A stretch of DNA of 64,000 nt, taken from Lycium barbarum (taxonomy: Eukaryota; Streptophyta; Magnoliopsida; Solanales; Solanaceae). Numbering within the stretch: position 1 is the first letter of the stretch; every line of letters starts with the position of its first letter. The stretch spans positions 60,636,782 through 60,700,781 of the forward strand of contig NC_083344.1 of assembly GCF_019175385.1 (NCBI RefSeq). Direction: 5' to 3'. Shown piece by piece: positions 1 through 12,459 of this stretch. The notes under the pieces are model-generated. The model saw only the letters and a list, made by a program, of their open reading frames with translations. It made no database searches and had not been told where the DNA came from. The translations under genes and the position numbers were made by a program.

Positions 1-546
1 TCGGTATTCTCTCATGATGTATATGCTTTGATTGATCCGGGGTCCACGTTGTCATATGTTACTCCATATATTGCGGGTCGATTTAGAGTCGAGCCGGAGT
101 CGATCAAACCTTTTGAGGTGTCTACACCCGTGGGTGAATCGGCGATAGCTAGCCGAGTATATAAAAATTGTGTAATTGTGATTTGTGATCGTCGTACCAT
201 GATTGATTTGCATGAGCTAGAAATGGTGGATTTTGATGTTATTATGGGCATGGATTGGTTGGCTTCTTGTTATGCCAATGTCAATTGTAGAATGAAAATG
301 GTTCGTTTCCAATTTTTGGGAGAACCAGTCCTAGAATGGAAAGGAAATACGGCGTCACCAAAAGGTAGGTTTATTTCCTATCTAAAGGCAAGGAAAATGA
401 TCACAGAAGGATGCATTTATCATCTAGTTCGGGTTCAAGATGTAGAAGCTGAATCGTCGACCCTTCAGTCAGTTCCCGTAGTAAATGAATTTTCGGATGT
501 GTTCCCGGAAGAGCTTCTAGGTCTTCCTCCCGAGCGGGAGATTTAA
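1..546 (+). pseudogene. Element A pol: aspartic protease and linker to RT, partial
   Basis: Translation in frame 1 from base 1 gives the retropepsin active-site region, with the catalytic Asp codon at 34-36 in the context IDPGSTLSY, then the flap-like and IMGMDWL segments typical of plant Ty3/gypsy proteases. The protease would cut Gag-Pol inside virus-like particles. No Met begins this frame: it continues from gag to the left. The frame stops at 544-546 (TAA) where sibling element C reads Asp-Phe, so this stop is a mutation and not a natural terminus. After it the same frame reads on toward RT. Confidence 0.88.
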
Positions 547-1972
547 TTTGCCATTGATGTGTTGCCAGGCACTAAGCCTATATCTATTCCTCCTTATAGA
601 ATGGCGCCCGCAGAATTGAAAGAGTTGAAGGAGCAATTGAAGGACTTGCTTGAAAAGGTCTTTATTAGGCCTAGTTCATCCCCGTGGGGGGCACCCGTAT
701 TGTTCATCCGTAAGAAAGATGGCTCCCTGAGAATGTGCATTTATTATCGGCAAATGAATAAGGTGACGATCAAGAATAATATCCTCTCCCGAGGATCAAT
801 GACTTATTTGATCAATTGCAAGGTGCCAAATGGTTTTCAAAGATCGGTTTGAGGTCCGGGTATCATCAAGTGAGAGTTAGGGAGAAAGATATCCCTAAGA
901 CAGCCTTTAGAACAAGTTATGGTCATTTTGAGTTCCGGGTAATGTCGTTTTGGCTAACTAATGCACCGGCAGTGTTTATGGATTTGATGAACGATGTGTT
1001 CAGGCCTTTCCTGGATTTATTCGTGATTGTATTCATCGACGCCATCTTGCTGTATTCTAGATCCGAGGCAGAACACGCGGATCATTTGCGTACTATCCTT
1101 GGAGTTCTTCGAACTCAAGAGTTGTTTGCAAAGTTTTCAAATGTGAGTTTTGGTTGAACTCAGTGGCATTTCTGGGGCATATTGTTGCAGCCGATGACAT
1201 TCGAGTGGATAGTCAAAATATTGAGGCCGTGAAGACTTGGCCAAGGCCCACAACTCCTACGGAGGTTCGCAGCTTTCTAGGCTTAGCAGGTTATTACAGG
1301 AGGTTAGTTGAAGACTTTTCTTCTATTTCTGCAATGCTCACAAAGTTGACCCAGAAATTGGCAAAGTTTCAATGGACAGACGCTTGTGAACGTAGCTTCC
1401 AAGAGTTGAAAGGTAGATTGACTTTTGCCCCAATTTTAACACTTCCAGAGGGTTTGGAAGGATATGTTGTCTATTGTGATACTTCGTGTGTTGGGCTAGG
1501 TTATGTATTGATGTAACATGGTAAAGTAATTGCATATGCTTCAACGCAATTGCGGGAACATGAGCAGAATTATCCAACCCATGATCTAGAATTGGCCGCA
1601 GTGGTTCATGCATTAAAGATATGGAGACATTGTCTATATGGTGTCCATGTGGATATTTATACAGATCATAAGAGCCTTCAGTATATCTTCAAGCAGAAAA
1701 AGTTGAATTTGCGGCAACGACGATGGTTAGAATTGCTAAAAGATTACAACGTTGATATCTTATATCACCCTGGAAAGGCAAATGTTTTGGCTGATGCTCT
1801 TAGCCGTAGATTGATGGGAAGTCTATGTGATGTACGACCAGAGAAGAGAGAAATGGCCCGTGAGCTCCAGCAATTAGCTAGCCTAGGAGTCCGAGTAGTG
1901 GACTCAGGTAGCAGAGGAGCTACTATTCAGAATTCTTTAGTCTCGTCGCTAGTAGCAGAAGTGAAGGAGTGA
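547..1972 (+). pseudogene. Element A pol: reverse transcriptase and RNase H, disrupted
   Basis: RT would copy element RNA into cDNA and RNase H would degrade the RNA strand. The RT palm motifs are visible: the fingers segment [10 protein letters not shown] (about 675-705), then [10 protein letters not shown] (about 838-870) and FIDAILLYS (about 1034-1060). Element C reads [10 protein letters not shown] and FIDDILVYS at these places, so A has lost the motif A Asp (to Gly) and the second Asp of the FIDD box (codon 1041-1043, to Ala). Frames change near 785-815 and 1140-1154. Stops occur at 1514-1516, within RNase H, and at 1970-1972. RNase H signatures remain, such as [11 protein letters not shown] and YTDHKSLQY. 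Clearly non-functional. Confidence 0.92.
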
Positions 1973-3412
1973 CAATATGAGGATCCCATGCTAATGCAGT
2001 TCAGAGATACACTCCCTCAGAAGGAGGAGTCACTATTTGGTATTTCGGGAGATGGAGTTCTCCGATGCCGAGGCAGATTATGTGTTCACGATGTGGCAGG
2101 TTTACGCCACCAGATATTGAGGGACGCTCATTATTCCCGTTATTCTTTTCACCCCGGAGCAACGAAAATGTATCATGACCTTAAGTCTATATATTGGTGG
2201 AATGGAATGAAAAAAGATATAGTGGAATTCGTAGCTCAATGTCCTAATTGTCAACAAGTGAAAATCGAGCACCAAAAGTCGGGTGGATTGTTGCAAGCTA
2301 TAGAAATCCCAACTTGGAAATGGGAAGTGATTAACATGGACTTCATTTCAGGCTTACCCCGTTCTCGACGTAAGTATGATTCCATATGGGTGATTGTGGA
2401 TAGACTCACAAAGTCAACTCATTTCTTACCTGTCAGAACGACCTATGTGGCAGAAGATTATGAAAAGCTTTACCTTAGAGAGATAGTGAGACTCCATGGT
2501 GTTCCGGTATCTATTATCTCCGACAGAGGGACTCAGTTTACAGCTAACTTTTGGAAGTCTTTCCAAGAGGGTCTAGGGACCCAAGTGAGCCTTAGCACGA
2601 CATTTCACCCGCAGACCAATGGGCAAGCGGAACGTACCATTCAGACTCTTGAAGATATGTTACGGGCATGTATGATAGATTTTGGGGGAAATTGGGATGA
2701 TCATTTTCCACTCATTGAGTTTCCTTACAATAACAGTTATCATTCAAGCATTCAAATGGCACCGTATGAAGTTTTATATGGGCGAAACTGTAGATCCCCA
2801 ATTGGGTGGTTTGAAACAGGAGAGACCAAATTGATAGGGCCAGACTTGGTCCAGCAATCCATAGAGAAAGTTAAGCTCATACAACATAAGTTGTTAGCAG
2901 CCCAAAGTCGTCAAAATTCCTATGCGGATAATCGCCGAAGAAACTTAGAATTCCAAGTGAATGATTGGGTATTCCTGAAAGTGTCGCCAATGAAGGGCGT
3001 CATGAGATTTGGTAAAAAGGGGAAGCTTAGTCCCCGATACATTGGGCCTTATGAAATTGTGCGCAAAGTGGGCAAAGTGGCCTATGAATTAGATCTACCT
3101 CCGGATTTGGAGTCAGTCCATCCAGTTTTCCATGTCTCGATGCTTCGGAAATGTGTAGGAGATCCTACTAAGATCGTGCCAATAAATGATGTGCAAGTGA
3201 CAGAAAAGTTATCTTACGAAAAGGTACCCATTGCCATATTAGATAGGCAAGTACGGAGGCTTAGAAACAAAGAAGTGGCCTCGGTTAAGGTTCTATGGAG
3301 AAGCAGTAAACGAAAGGAAATGACATGGGAAGCGGAAGAGAGTATGCGATCCAGATATCCGCATTTATTTCAACCCTTGGAAGAAATCCAAGATGAGACG
3401 TCAAGATTTTAA
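1973..3412 (+). pseudogene. Element A pol: integrase with chromodomain, open segment of a dead polyprotein
   Basis: An uninterrupted 474-codon stretch (first Met at 1988) encodes integrase, which would insert cDNA into the genome. Counting from that Met, the zinc-binding H-H-C-C residues are H48, H55, C85 and C88. The catalytic triad is D118, D179 and E215, with the classic 35-residue spacing between the last two. A GPY/F-like region (about 335-385, with PRYIGPYEIV) and a chromodomain (about 405-470, with VKVLWRSS and MTWEAEE) follow, ending at a natural-looking stop at 3410-3412. The Met at 1988 is internal to the ancestral polyprotein: the upstream stop 1970-1972 (TGA, probably from CGA) separates it from RNase H. 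Intact domain, but the polyprotein around it is dead. Confidence 0.93.
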
Positions 3413-3475
3413 GGTATGTATGTTTTCCTTTTATGCTTTTTGGTCGTGTGTGGCCAAATTTTTATGCTATTGTGT

Positions 3476-3560
3476 TGTGGCCCTGTGAGGCATCGGTATT
3501 ATGGGTTGTTGTGACAGGATGGTAGTGCCATATTATTGGGGAAACTCTAGCGAAATTTTT
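3476..3560 (+). other. Conserved non-coding block near the 3' end of A
   Basis: The block contains GGCCCTGTGAGGCAT followed by a GGGGAAACTCT segment and an AAATTTT tract. The same arrangement recurs in B (minus, about 11805-11900), I (about 41900-41995), M (minus, about 32755-32850) and inside solo LTR J (about 45972-46070). No reading frame explains the conservation. Function unknown. Confidence 0.6.
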
Positions 3561-3580
3561 GTAGAATTCCCGAAGCCTTC

Positions 3581-3615
3581 AACATTCGAGGACCAATGTT
3601 CTTAAGGGGGGAGAA
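3581..3615 (+). promoter_or_regulatory. Element A polypurine tract with upstream inverted repeat
   Basis: An inverted repeat (arm AACATTCG, loop AGGA, arm with one mismatch, 3581-3600) is followed by a G-rich purine run at 3604-3615, which ends at the LTR start. A PPT primes plus-strand DNA synthesis. The same inverted repeat plus PPT occurs in B, I, L and M. Confidence 0.85.
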
Positions 3616-3958
3616 CGTTACACCTCGAAATATCTTCCGTTGGTATGCAAGTGAATGAACTAGTGAGGAGTACGAGTATACGATATTTCCATAAGAAAGA
3701 AACAACGTTTGATGACCCTAAGTGAGATTTCAAAGGCATCCGATGTAAGACGAGAAAGTTGGCTAAGATAGGGCAAGGTATACGATGAGCATCGGAAAGG
3801 AAATACGAGTAACGAGTTAGCAAGGCCTTGATGATGTCTTGAATAAGTGTGATAACATACCTTAGATTTCTATTGAAGTGTTGAACAAGTGATAAGAAGG
3901 TTCCATAAGGATTGGAGATCAAACGAATCGACAAAACGGACTTCGGAACCACTGGGGG

Positions 3959-4020
3959 TTATACGGCCAAACATAGTGGCCGTATAAATTATACGGTCCG
4001 TATGTTTGGGACCGTATAAT
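3959..4020 (+). repeat. Two perfect hairpins in the U3 of element A LTR
   Basis: Hairpin 1 has 10-bp arms (TTATACGGCC and its complement) at 3959-3987 with a 9-nt loop. Hairpin 2 has 12-bp arms (ATTATACGGTCC and its complement) at 3988-4020. Further copies of the TACGG..CCGTA theme continue to about 4110. Related cassettes are in B's LTRs (about 8660-8815 and 15352-15490), and a different-sequence cassette is in E. Confidence 0.85.
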
Positions 4021-5060
4021 CAGCCCAGAAAGGAAAAGGTTTCTGGACCAAATATACGGCCATACATACGGTCCATATAAATTATACGGACCATATGTTG
4101 GTCCATATATCCGGTCAGGCAGATTTTTGGTGTATTAAATGAAGGGACCAAGGTTATTTAATTTCACTTCCACTTCACACCCCTTATCTCTAAAACATCT
4201 CTCTACATATATTCCCCAAAAAGTCAAGGATATTTGGTGATCAACAACATTAAACAAGTGAATCAAGTGTAAGCAAACCCATTAAGGATCATTCAAGTCA
4301 AGAAAATCTCATGGAGATAAACTAGGGTTTTTGCTCAAGTGGAGTATTATCAACTAAAGCTTGTTCCTACAACATCTAAGGTAAGATTCATGATATTTCC
4401 ATCTTTTTCAAGGTATTTAAGAGTTGAAATACATGGATTGTAGAAGGGTATGGTAAAATGGGTCATGAATATGAAATAGTGTCATTTTGAGAAATGGTTT
4501 GAATTGAGTTATGGTTCTTGATATATTGTGATGTAAATATGTTATAAATGATGTTGAGAACATGAGATGATATGTAAATGGACGTTTTCATGTATTATGA
4601 CCATGGATATGGGTGAATGGAAGCAAATTGAGAAATGTGGACAATGTGGATGAATAATGACTATTGTTATGGTATTGTGAATGTATCTTTGACGTTTGGG
4701 AGTTGATATACGTTATGGAGGAATGTCGTATAAATAAAGGAGATGTTGTCCGCTTTTCTCTAGCTTTAGTCATATATGCTAGCTATCGATTCTAATGATA
4801 GTATGACTTTAACGAAGGTAGAAACGCGAGCGTTGGAGGAGAACGCGCAAGTGGTAAATAGTTGAACGGAAAAGGTATGTAAGGCTAGCCCTCCTTTCAT
4901 AAGGCATGTTTCTTTGGCCAAACGTCTAAATCTTCTATTAGACTATGATATCCTTCAAAAGGTTTGATCTTCCGAGCTTGTAAGCTCAAGATTCTTGATT
5001 CGCTACGATTGTACTAAATCCCTCGTATGACGAGTGAGCCTATAGAGATAGATGTGGTGA

Positions 5061-5155
5061 ATGACGATAATAGTGATAACGATATTGATGACGACTATAA
5101 TGGTAATAATGATGATGATAACGATGACGATTATGATAATGATGCTAATAGTAAA
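5061..5155 (+). repeat. GAT/AAT-rich trinucleotide stretch in A LTR
   Basis: An imperfect GAT/GAC/AAT repeat. The B LTRs carry the same stretch on the other strand (about 6955-7050 and 13655-13750), where it reads as an Asp-rich open frame. It is simple sequence within an LTR, not a gene. Confidence 0.85.
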
Positions 5156-6210
5156 GATGCTTATGAGATATTATGTGTATGTATCTATGTATGACTATTA
5201 TGGGACCCCGAGCTTTTGAGGCCGGGTAAGATATGTAAATAAGTATGTATATGACTACGTAACGCGCGCACACCTCTGCAGATGGTACGTACAACCCTGA
5301 CGCCTTGGAAGGCCCAGGTGGATGTAACCCTGAAGCCATGGTAGGGCCAGGTATGTGTAACCTTGAGCCTTGGTTGGCCAAGTATGTATGAAACACTGAC
5401 TCTGCATGGTCGGGTATGCTATGTAAATGCTATGTATATGATATGATTATGTATATGATATGGATATAAGTATGAAAACGAACATGATATGATATGAATG
5501 CGAATAAAGGTGTGTATGCGAATATGAGTACAGATATGGAACGGATACGGATATGGATGTATGTACGTAAATACGCATTAGAAACGGAAAGATCCTATGT
5601 AAGGCAAGTAAGTGCCCATGACGGTGATATTGCCATCTCCCATTCTATGTTATTTCTTATGTTGCTATTTATGCTTTTATATTGATATTGATCATGCTTT
5701 ACATACTCAGTACATTCTTCGTAATGACGTCCTTTCTTTTGTGGACGCTGCGTCATGCCCCCAGGTGCACAGGGAGACAGGCTTTATCCATAGCTGCTTT
5801 CTCAGAGATTACATAGCAGAGCTCTATTTCATTCGGAGCCATAGCTTTTGGGTACTTATTCTTTTGTGTATATAATTATTGGCATAGCTGGGTCCTGTCC
5901 CGCTTATGTGATATGTTATACTCTTCTTAGAGGCTCGTAGACATGTGTATATGGTTAGATGTGTCTGGCCTTGTCGGCCTATATTTTGTATATTATTTTG
6001 ATAGCCTTGGCGACTCATGTACATTGACGTTGTATAGATGCCAACCATGATATGAAAGCATTGTCGTCCAATGGGACTAGTATGATTGATCAATAGAAAT
6101 GTATGCTTAATTATGTGGATCACCTAGATGTAAGAGTAAAAGTAAGCTGAGGGGTGCCCGGGTGGGCTAGCACCGGGTGCTCGTCGTGGCCCTCGAGACG
6201 GGTCGTGACA

Positions 6211-6727
6211 TACCAGCACATTCAATGTGCTGACGTCCCCTTATTTGACCGGGGGACTTCATTTCACGATGCAGGTACTGATATATAGAACGACACATCT
6301 GCTCAGTAGGACAGCATTCGTATCAGCTTATTGGTGAGCCCCATCTCATTCGGGGTTTAGTCAACTTTTGTTTTATGATTAGTTATGCATCTAAGGTATG
6401 CTGGGGCCCTTGTCCCAGCAAGTATGTTTTCAAGTCAGACTCATGATAGAGGTTTCATAGACTAGACAAGTCAGTTATGTTATGTCAGACATTCAGACTA
6501 GTATAGCCATTTTGGCTCATTCATGTTATTTCGCACTCATGTTTAAACAAGTATATTTATTAAGTATTATGACTTACTACGTTTTATAAAGGCTCATTAT
6601 GCATTCACGTTATATTCCGCTCATGTTATGCCTCATGATGATTCAGCGAGCCATGTGGTTCGCTCGGTCACATGCAGTAAGGCACCGAGTACCGTGTTTC
6701 GCCCAGGCCATGGTTCGGGGCGTGACA
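6211..6727 (+). repeat. Element D: 3' portion of an LTR of another gypsy family
   Basis: The segment ends GGGGCGTGACA at 6727, like the other LTR ends here, but its sequence differs from A, B or L. It carries the R-type stem GTCCCC/GGGGAC at 6235-6257. Its left part is missing because A was inserted at 6210/6211; its right end abuts the interior of B's LTR. The simplest reading is A inside D inside B. The rest of D should lie left of A, outside the window. Confidence 0.75.
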
Positions 6728-9151
6728 ATACCTGGCCAACCAAGGCTTCAGGGTTATACATACCTGGCCAACCAAGGCTTTAGGGTTATCTCTACCTGGC
6801 CCTACCAAGGCGTCAGGGTTATCCCGTACGCAACTGCAGAGGTGCGCGTGCTTTACATAATTATATATATGTATACACATACATTCTACCCGGCCATATA
6901 AGCTCGAGGTGTCATAATAGCCACACATATATACATAAAGCCCATAAATATCTTTAGCGTCATCACTACTATCATCGTCATCATTATCATCATCACTATC
7001 AACATTGCCATCATTATCATCATCACTATCAATATCGTCATCATTATTATCACGTATATCCCATAAACTTATCATAACTTATCATATAGCACGTATTTGA
7101 ATTTAAAGACAATCTATGAAAATTGTATCATACTCGTAGCATGAACTTCGTAATAATATCGCATGATAGACTTTATAATCTCTAACTTAGGCTCATCATT
7201 ACCATCATCATATCTATAGCATATCTCTTACCTTTATCTCATATGAAATCCCTTATGAGCATAGGCTAGTAACTTTTCGGAACATTGGTCATAGGACATG
7301 TATTAGAGCTTATAGACAATCTATAACAATGTCGGGGTGACATAATGTCGAGAGCCCCCGATTCCATTATGGAGCTTTCATAAGCAATCTGACTCACCTT
7401 GAAGGAATTTTCATATAAGGTGAGTGTAGTCAATGAACAACATCAATGGATCATAATATGGATCATTAGCCTTGTAGAACCATAATATTATAGGCCTTAG
7501 AATCTTTAGACTTAGACTCATCATCATCATTATCGCATTTGTAACATACCTCTTATCTTATCCCATATGGCTATTCATGAACATAGGCTCTTAGTTTTCC
7601 GGAAGGTAGGAAAGTCATGGAGAGGTAAGAAAAATACTATCATAGGAATCATATAAGGATTATTAGCTTCGTATGAATATCACATCATGATCCTTATGAC
7701 TCCTAGACTTAGATTCATTATCTGTATTGTCATGTTCGTAACATACCTCTTTTCTTTATCTCTTATAAAGCTCTTCATCCTCGTAGACTCGTTATTCCCG
7801 ATACGTAGGAAAATCATGAAGAAGGAGGAAACATCATATCATAAGATTCATGCTTTAGAAAGAAGGGACTAGCCTTACATACCTCTTTCGTTTAACAATT
7901 TTCATCGCTTGATTGATCTCCTTCAATGCTCACGTTTCTACCTTCAAGAGAATTCGCATTCGCATTAGGTAATCGATTATATGAACGTGCTTACTAAAGT
8001 TAGAGAAAATTGGGCAGCATTTCCTTTGTTTATACAACCTTTCCCATATCGTATATCAACTCCCAAACATTCATAATAACGTTCACAATATCATAACCAC
8101 CAATCGTCATTCATCTACATTACCCTCATTTCAAAATTTCACTTCAATTCATCCATAATCATGGTCATAGTATACTAGTATGTTTCCTCACATATAATGC
8201 TTATCCCATGTCCTTAATATCATTTATAACATAAACATATCACAATACATCAATAATGATGACTCAATTCAATTTATCACTCAAAATGACACTATTCACA
8301 CTTTCATGACCCATTTTCTATATCCTTCTACAATCCAAGTGTTTCAACTTTCAAATACCTTAAACAACATGTAAATACCATAAAAACTTACCTTAGATGG
8401 TGTATGAATGAACCTTGGGTGGAAACTCCTCACTTGAGCAAAACCCTAGTTTCACCTTCCCTTGGATTCCTTATCTTGGATGAACTTTAATGAGTTTCTT
8501 ACACTTGATTCACTTGGTTTGATGTAATTGATCACAAATACCCCTTGAATTATTGTTGGAGAAGTGTAGAGAGATGTTTTAGAGAGAAGGCGTGTGAAGG
8601 GAAATGAAATGAAATGAACTTGGATCCCTTTATTAATACACAAAATCTGTCCCGTCCCATTTATACGGACACACATACGGTCCGTACAATTTATATGGTC
8701 TGTATGTGTGACAGTATAATGGTTCCAGCAGGGACCTTTCTCTGGACAAGTTATACGGCTAGATCTACGGTCCGTATCTTTTGTACGGTCCGTATAATAG
8801 ACCGTACAATCAACTGTTTTCCGAAAATCATTTTCGTCGACTCGTTTGATCTCCAATCCTTATGGAACCTTCTTGACACTTGTTTATCACTTCATTAACA
8901 ATCTAAGGGTCGTTATAACTCTTTTCAAAAGCATCATTAAGTCATCGTTAATTCGTTATTCGTAAATCCTTTCCGATACATCTCGTATGTCTTGCCTCCT
9001 CTTGGCAACTTTCTTCTCTTACTTCGAATGTCTTTGAAGTCTCATTTAGAATCATCAAATGCTATTTCTTACTTATCAGAACATCACATACGTTGTACTC
9101 CTCATCATTCTATTCACTGTGTATGAACGGAAAATTTTCCGAGGTGTAACA
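6728..9151 (-). repeat. Element B 3' LTR, truncated by D
   Basis: It matches the 5' LTR of B (13380-15827) collinearly over about 2.4 kb. It starts on the minus strand with TGTTACACCTCGG at 9151 and breaks off at 6728 within the CCTGGCC tandem repeat. The missing piece, roughly 0.8 kb, is expected beyond the left window edge. Confidence 0.88.
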
Positions 9152-9187
9152 TTCTTCCCCCCTTGGGAACATTCGTTCTCGAATGTT
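9152..9187 (-). promoter_or_regulatory. Element B PPT and upstream inverted repeat
   Basis: On the minus strand an inverted repeat with arms AACATTCG and CGAATGTT and loop AGAA (9168-9187) precedes a purine tract with six consecutive G (9152-9164), directly followed by the LTR. Confidence 0.85.
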
Positions 9188-12100
9188 AAGCTATCCGGGA
9201 TTCTACGAAATTTCGTCATATATTTTCCTTCAACTGACCCGGAATATCATGACCACACTATTTTTGCTTACCTCTTACTCCTCTTTTTAGGTACCTACTT
9301 GGTTTCATCGGCGACGTATAAATACTTACAAGTTACATAATCGTTTCTTGCGTGATTCGTGTACATACACATATATACATATACAAGTATCCACATCCGT
9401 ATCTGCATTCGTAATCGTACTCATTTACCCGTCGTATCCATAGTCATATTCATATGCATATCATTTACATAGCATGCCCGACCACGAAGGTTCGGTGGTT
9501 CGCGTGCTCGACCATGGCTAGGGTCGGTGATCGTATATACTTAAACTCTTTTGTCTATTTGTAGTAACTTGTCTCTTCATGCTCTCTTCCTTCCTTTATT
9601 TTTCCCTTGATTATCATATCTTACATCCTACTGTAGAAAACCTTAACTCCCTTTCTCAATTGCCGCTTATAAATCGCAATATCATTACGTACGACTTTAC
9701 CGTTAGCACATTTTCCTCCATTCTAGTATCACATCGCCATCCTTTACAATACCCCTTGAGTTATTTGCTCTCAATGTCACGTGGTTCAAGGTCTTCATGA
9801 ATGATTACCCGTACTCTCTCAGAGGCTTGCTCAATTCGTGTTCGTTTATTTACAAGTCATTAGACTTATTTCTGCATAACTCTCACTCTTTGTTTTAGAG
9901 TCTATATCTGTCACATCGTAGGGTCCATCATTTCAATCTCTACACTTGTATTCTTTTTATTCGTTTCCCCCCTTTAAGGGTTTTACTTGTACCGTTCTCA
10001 AATCTGTTGCCTCACCTTCAAATCTTGAATTCATATATCCCTTACTATACTACATCTCATTTATGTTGTTTCCCATAATTTATAACTACGATAATTCATG
10101 TGGGAGGTCTTAACATACTCATCTTGCAGTTTTGTAATCAAGTAATACAACCGATATAGCAATCCGAACAAGGATGTATTTTACTTAGCTCATCTGATAG
10201 TTATGAGTCAATGTCCAAGTCCGCTCCAATTAACAACTTCTGTCCCATAGGGATGATCACAATAATAGTAGGTCTAGTTATCCATACCATCCATATAATG
10301 TCACTTCCCCTCTTTTTCGGTGCTCAAAGTTCACTTGTAACGTCATCTTTGTTTTTCGGGACCTAAGTCTCATGTGCAACTAATACTCCTTATGCCTCAT
10401 ACTCTTTTACTCTTGTTTTGCACTCAACATTGGTTTCAAAACCAACCATAATCGTATTGCGTTTGTTGTTGGTGGTAACTTTATTCTACCGTTTTATCGT
10501 CGTACGGTAAACTTCATAACACATGATCATCTTTTCTTTTCAACTTATTATTTCATATACTTTACTTGTTCTAACTTGGTATAGGATATTCGTAGGAGAA
10601 GCATCTTCCTTTAACCATAACACAAATACTTCTTAAGCACGCGTACTTTATATATATCCTTTTCTCTCTATTCTCATTCTTATTCTTGTACATTCCTTCC
10701 TTCTCAATTTATCTTATTTTCCTCCCGTTTTATAATCTATCCTTTAATCCTCACCCAAGGAATCCTATTCTTAACTTAGTACCGCTTGTCCTTTAGAATA
10801 TACTGCCTTTGTACAATCCATTCTTCGCATCAAAACTTATTCCGCCTATTCTGATCATCCCCTCTCATCTTTATTGTGTTGATCCTTTCTCTAATAAACG
10901 TCCTATTTCGTTATTCATCTTTTCGTAGTCTTGGTCTTTTACCTCCAGCTAAAGATATCACTCATACTCTGGATTATACCAACCGCAAACTACTACTACT
11001 TTACCATATCACATTTCTCTAATTTCTTTTTTTTCAGATGGACTTCCCTTTTTATCATTACTTGCTATCATTTCTGTCATTGCGGAACCCCTAGGATGGA
11101 CTTTCCGCTAACGAGGTCTTATAAGCTTTCTCATCTACTGCTCCATGGCTCGCTTGTTGGTTTCATATTTGCATTCACTGTTTATTCATATAGGACATGT
11201 CACATCTTTAGTCGTTTCCTCGCTATACTTTGTATTACAGTTCTTGCCACGCTCTCATTATCTCTTGGTCATAATCAACGCTATAGAGTGATACTTCTTT
11301 ACCTTGTTCGCAAGCCTGCTCATAGAATAAAATAAAATAAACCTTACGAAGTAAGCATACTCAACTCGTTACTCTTTCTAATCAGCCCTATTACACTTAC
11401 CACATAAGTTATCTCACCAATGTAGTCACATTCATTATAACTCTTCATATTCGTACCTCTATCTTCGTGATGCTGTTACTTTATTTTGTTAAATAAACTT
11501 ATCGTATCTTACTCGTGCTTATACATCCAATCGCTACTCCAGTATCGCACTCTATTAGAGTTACACTTTCTCTTCCATGTCATGTTTTAGTGCTACCAAT
11601 CTCCTTAATTTACTCTAGCATTTCTCTTTACCGTATCAATGTCGCCCTTATAACTGCCATTACTATCAATTCAATAGTATCTAACTCAACTCTTGTAGTC
11701 ATTAACGATACTCCTAACTTAATCTCATTCTCCCATTACTCTTTTGCACATCATCTTTTCTTTTTAGGACATATTACAAGCTTATATCCTATCTCCTTTA
11801 GATTCTAGGAAAATTTCGGCAGAGTTTCCTTTATATTTCTTACTATCTCAAAACCTGCACGCAGCAAATACCAACAATGCCTCACAAGGCCAATATATAG
11901 ATATACGACATATCTCAGCCACACAGGGCACCCACTTTCAAGTAAAAGCTCAAAGATGTCAAAAATTACCTCATATATCGCACTTCGAGATGTACCTGAT
12001 CCTTTAGCGATCTGCCCTGGTATCCCTTCCTATTTACTTTCTCTTTCATCTTTCAGCTTTACATTTCAATCATATCTCAATATTCTTACTCTATTCGACA

Positions 12101-12459
12101 CACATCTTTCGTACCGTCGCTTACCTTTGTTCTGATTCATTCAATTTGCTTAGTTCTCAACTTATAACTGAACATATCATCAAGAAACACATTTAATCAA
12201 TTTCTCCATCATATGAACACTGGCTTACCTCTATGGCAACCAATCCATTAACATATGAATACGTACCCTGATAACGTAGTCTCAGTGAAGTGACTTGCCT
12301 CTGTAACATTCAATGTCATCAATCACTTCTTTTATCATTACCATTCCTCTACTGCAATCAGGGGTTAGTATAAGGAATCTCATTTCCTATGGCTTAGCTC
12401 TATCGCACGATCTTAGAGATGAAAGAAGAGTAACCATCCTAAATGCCCTGTAGCCTCCT
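9188..12459 (-). other. Element B interior, non-coding
   Basis: About 3.3 kb rich in T and C on the plus strand. The open frames seen are short and lack domain motifs. The block nearest the PBS is homologous to the interior of element I and includes the conserved module at about 11805-11900. I recognise no gene. It could be a heavily decayed coding region or a true LARD interior; conservation with I without coding potential favours the latter. Confidence 0.7.

Larger units (their letters stand above)
1..6210 (+). mobile_element. Element A: Ty3/gypsy chromovirus (Tekay/Del-like), 5' part outside window
   Basis: The order protease, reverse transcriptase, RNase H, integrase, chromodomain, PPT, 3' LTR is that of a Ty3/gypsy chromovirus; the C-terminal chromodomain fits the Tekay/Del group. 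The 5' LTR, gag and start of protease lie left of the window. The pol frame is broken by stops at 544-546, 1514-1516 and 1970-1972 and by frameshifts near 785-815 and 1140-1154, so the copy is dead. The LTR ends at 6210 in GTCGTGACA and abuts the middle of another LTR (D), so A probably inserted into D; the TSD would be tacca (6211-6215), but the left copy is out of view. Clade assignment is from motif resemblance only. Confidence 0.93.
3616..6210 (+). repeat. Element A 3' LTR (about 2.6 kb)
   Basis: It begins with a mutated TGTTACACC (first base C) directly after the PPT and ends GTCGTGACA at 6210. It is homologous to both LTRs of B in reverse orientation and to E. Inside are a U3 hairpin cassette (3959-4110), a GAT/GAC-rich stretch (about 5061-5155), degenerate units of the CCTGGCC repeat (about 5280-5400), and the conserved R-like module with a CGTCC/GGACG stem at 5728-5747. 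No gene is present. Confidence 0.9.

Noticed and set aside
6211..6727. Part of A's LTR extending to 6727
   Set aside because: A-type LTRs end in GTCGTGACA, present at 6210; the downstream sequence has no counterpart in B's A-type LTRs and has its own LTR-like end.
6668..7075. Asp-rich open frame on the minus strand (also 13407-13769)
   Set aside because: It is the GAT/AAT simple repeat and the CCTGGCC tandem repeat of B's LTRs read in a chance frame; both LTR copies show it.
11515..11808. Hydrophobic open frame with membrane-like stretches (also 10931-11335)
   Set aside because: T/C-rich sequence of B's interior on the antisense strand; hydrophobic codons follow from base composition and no family motif is present.
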